A stretch of DNA of 6,237 nt from Cloacimonetes bacterium UBA5456 (GTDB lineage Bacteria > Cloacimonadota > Cloacimonadia > Cloacimonadales > Cloacimonadaceae): NCBI GenBank assembly GCA_002427325.1, contig DIQS01000033.1:17440-23676 (forward strand). Reading direction: 5' to 3'. A program made the position numbers and the translations under genes. Numbering within the stretch: position 1 is the stretch's first letter; every line of letters starts with the position of its first letter. Of this stretch, positions 5,889 to 6,237 are shown one piece after another. The notes under the pieces were generated by a model. It had not been told where the DNA came from and did no database searches. It saw only the letters and a list, made by a program, of their open reading frames with translations.

Positions 5889-6012
5889 ATAGAAAACTGC
5901 GTTGTCACGGACGGTGTGGGAACGCCCTCGTTGCCACGAGCGACAGCATTCCTTATTAGATAGAACATAGATTTAACAGATTTGCATGGATGAAAGAATA
6001 GAAAACTGCGTT
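5889..6012. repeat. 15-bp direct repeat bracketing the start of duplicated copy 2
   Basis: ATAGAAAACTGCGTT occurs at 5889-5903 and again at 5998-6012, and a third time in copy 1 at 4202-4216. In copy 2 the pair brackets about 94 bases containing the extended inverted repeat. In copy 1 the outer unit is reduced to CTGCG, so the outer boundary differs between copies. It may mark where the duplicated segment was joined. Confidence 0.6.
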
Positions 6013-6017
6013 TTCTC

Positions 6018-6037
6018 GGTTAACGAGGGCGTTAACC
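6018..6037. repeat. 8-bp inverted repeat GGTTAACG/CGTTAACC
   Basis: GGTTAACG (6018-6025) and CGTTAACC (6030-6037) are exact inverted arms around AGGG. In the first copy (4222-4241) the right arm reads CGTTAAGC, so one pair is lost. It lies downstream of the terminator-like hairpin, so its role in the transcript is doubtful. Confidence 0.55.
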
Positions 6038-6067
6038 TACCAGATATCAAGTGACACTAACAGAACA

Positions 6068-6093
6068 AAGATGCCCTCAGCCGAGGGCATCTT
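6068..6093 (-). terminator. Terminator-like hairpin of the upstream SUMF1 paralogue
   Basis: This hairpin is identical to the one behind the complete lipoprotein gene: AAGATGCCCTC and GAGGGCATCTT around a 4-base loop, followed on the minus strand by TTTGTTCTGTT. Perfect conservation in both copies suits a functional terminator but is also expected from recent duplication. Confidence 0.75.
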
Positions 6094-6120
6094 CCAATCA
6101 ATTACTTACTTTTTAGCTTA

Positions 6121-6237
6121 TCAATTTGCAGTCCTACAAACCCGAAAGCCAACATAGTTGCCCTCATTATAAGGAGCAAAGTAGCCGCGATATGAAACCC
6201 GGCAGCGGTCGCGGTAGTTGACCCAAGAACCGCCGCG
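6121..6237 (-). CDS. SUMF1-domain protein, C-terminal 38 residues only, paralogue of the complete lipoprotein
   Basis: Only the last 38 codons and the TGA stop are in the window; the rest lies beyond its edge. The visible part begins RGGSW, contains YRDRCRVSYRGYFAP and ends GFRVCRTAN, matching the C-terminal end of the neighbouring SUMF1 lipoprotein in the same frame with five amino-acid changes (Gly to Arg, Ala to Ser, Ser to Tyr, Lys to Glu and Asp to Gly) and three silent ones. As in the neighbour, one Cys follows GGSW at the FGE active-site region and the partner position is Asn. A lipoprotein signal and chitobiase-type repeats are expected by homology but cannot be seen. It is followed by its own terminator-like hairpin, so the two paralogues are probably separate transcripts. 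Confidence 0.85.
   Translation of the reverse strand, partial: RGGSWVNYRDRCRVSYRGYFAPYNEGNYVGFRVCRTAN

Larger units (their letters stand above)
5696..6120. other. Intergenic region: leader and promoter of the SUMF1 lipoprotein gene plus second copy of the duplicated spacer
   Basis: This 425-base gap separates two SUMF1 genes. Nearest the lipoprotein start it holds an untranslated leader of about 148 bases with a 6-bp hairpin, then an AT-rich promoter (5850-5878), then from 5897 the duplicated spacer with its terminator-like hairpin. The small plus-strand frames here lack ribosome sites and cross the repeat, so I do not call them genes. Confidence 0.7.
5897..6237. repeat. Duplicated block, copy 2 (continues past window edge)
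   Basis: This is the counterpart of 4102-4441. It contains the spacer, the terminator-like hairpin and the last 38 codons of the upstream SUMF1 paralogue. The alignment continues without decay to the last base, so the homology extends beyond the window. Confidence 0.95.

Noticed and set aside
5775..5963. Plus-strand 62-codon frame in the intergenic gap
   Set aside because: It crosses the promoter and runs into the duplicated spacer, and has no ribosome site.
4102..6237. Transposon or insertion sequence explaining the duplicated block
   Set aside because: The block includes coding sequence of a SUMF1 gene, has no terminal inverted repeats and no transposase is encoded in the window.
1..6237. 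tRNA or rRNA genes
   Set aside because: No cloverleaf with the conserved T-arm sequence or rRNA-like stretch was seen in any intergenic gap.

Overview
All genes supported here lie on the minus strand, so the window is transcribed from high to low coordinates. In transcription order it holds the last 38 codons of a SUMF1-type protein (6121-6237), a complete SUMF1 lipoprotein gene with two chitobiase C-terminal-type repeats (4325-5695), a coupled pair of GT4-family glycosyltransferases (3974 down to 1570), and the first 415 codons of a SNF2-family helicase with an N-terminal SWIM-type zinc site (1247 down to the window edge).

Organism: bacterial. Sigma70-like promoters, Shine-Dalgarno sites, an ATGA overlap and a lipobox all point that way. 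The lipoprotein and surface-sugar transferases suit a Gram-negative with an outer membrane. The SUMF1/chitobiase lipoprotein architecture and the short-period intergenic repeats remind me of environmental lineages such as Cloacimonadota or the Bacteroidota/Fibrobacterota side. That placement is an impression, not a demonstration.

Layout. 1-1247: start of the helicase gene, with a TTGACA promoter just upstream. 1248-1569: intergenic space filled with three unrelated short-period repeats (10, 9 and 23 bp). 1570-3974: two-gene glycosyltransferase operon with a 4-base overlap and its own TTGACA promoter. 3975-4324: intergenic space with a GC-rich patch, an 8-bp tandem repeat and the first copy of a duplicated block. 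4325-5695: SUMF1 lipoprotein, with a terminator-like hairpin behind it and a promoter and long leader in front. 5696-6120: leader, promoter and second copy of the duplicated block. 6121-6237: 3' end of the neighbouring paralogue.

The main signal is a tandem duplication. The 3' end of the lipoprotein gene, its terminator and about 220 bp of downstream spacer recur 1796 bases further along at about 95% identity, running off the window edge. The amino-acid differences between the two copies fall in the exposed C-terminal SUMF1/C-type-lectin-like segment, the part that diversity-generating retroelements rewrite in other proteins. No reverse transcriptase or template repeat is visible, so this is a lead and not a call. 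The glycosyltransferases probably build a cell-surface glycan. The lipoproteins may act at the same surface, but nothing in the sequence ties the two functionally.
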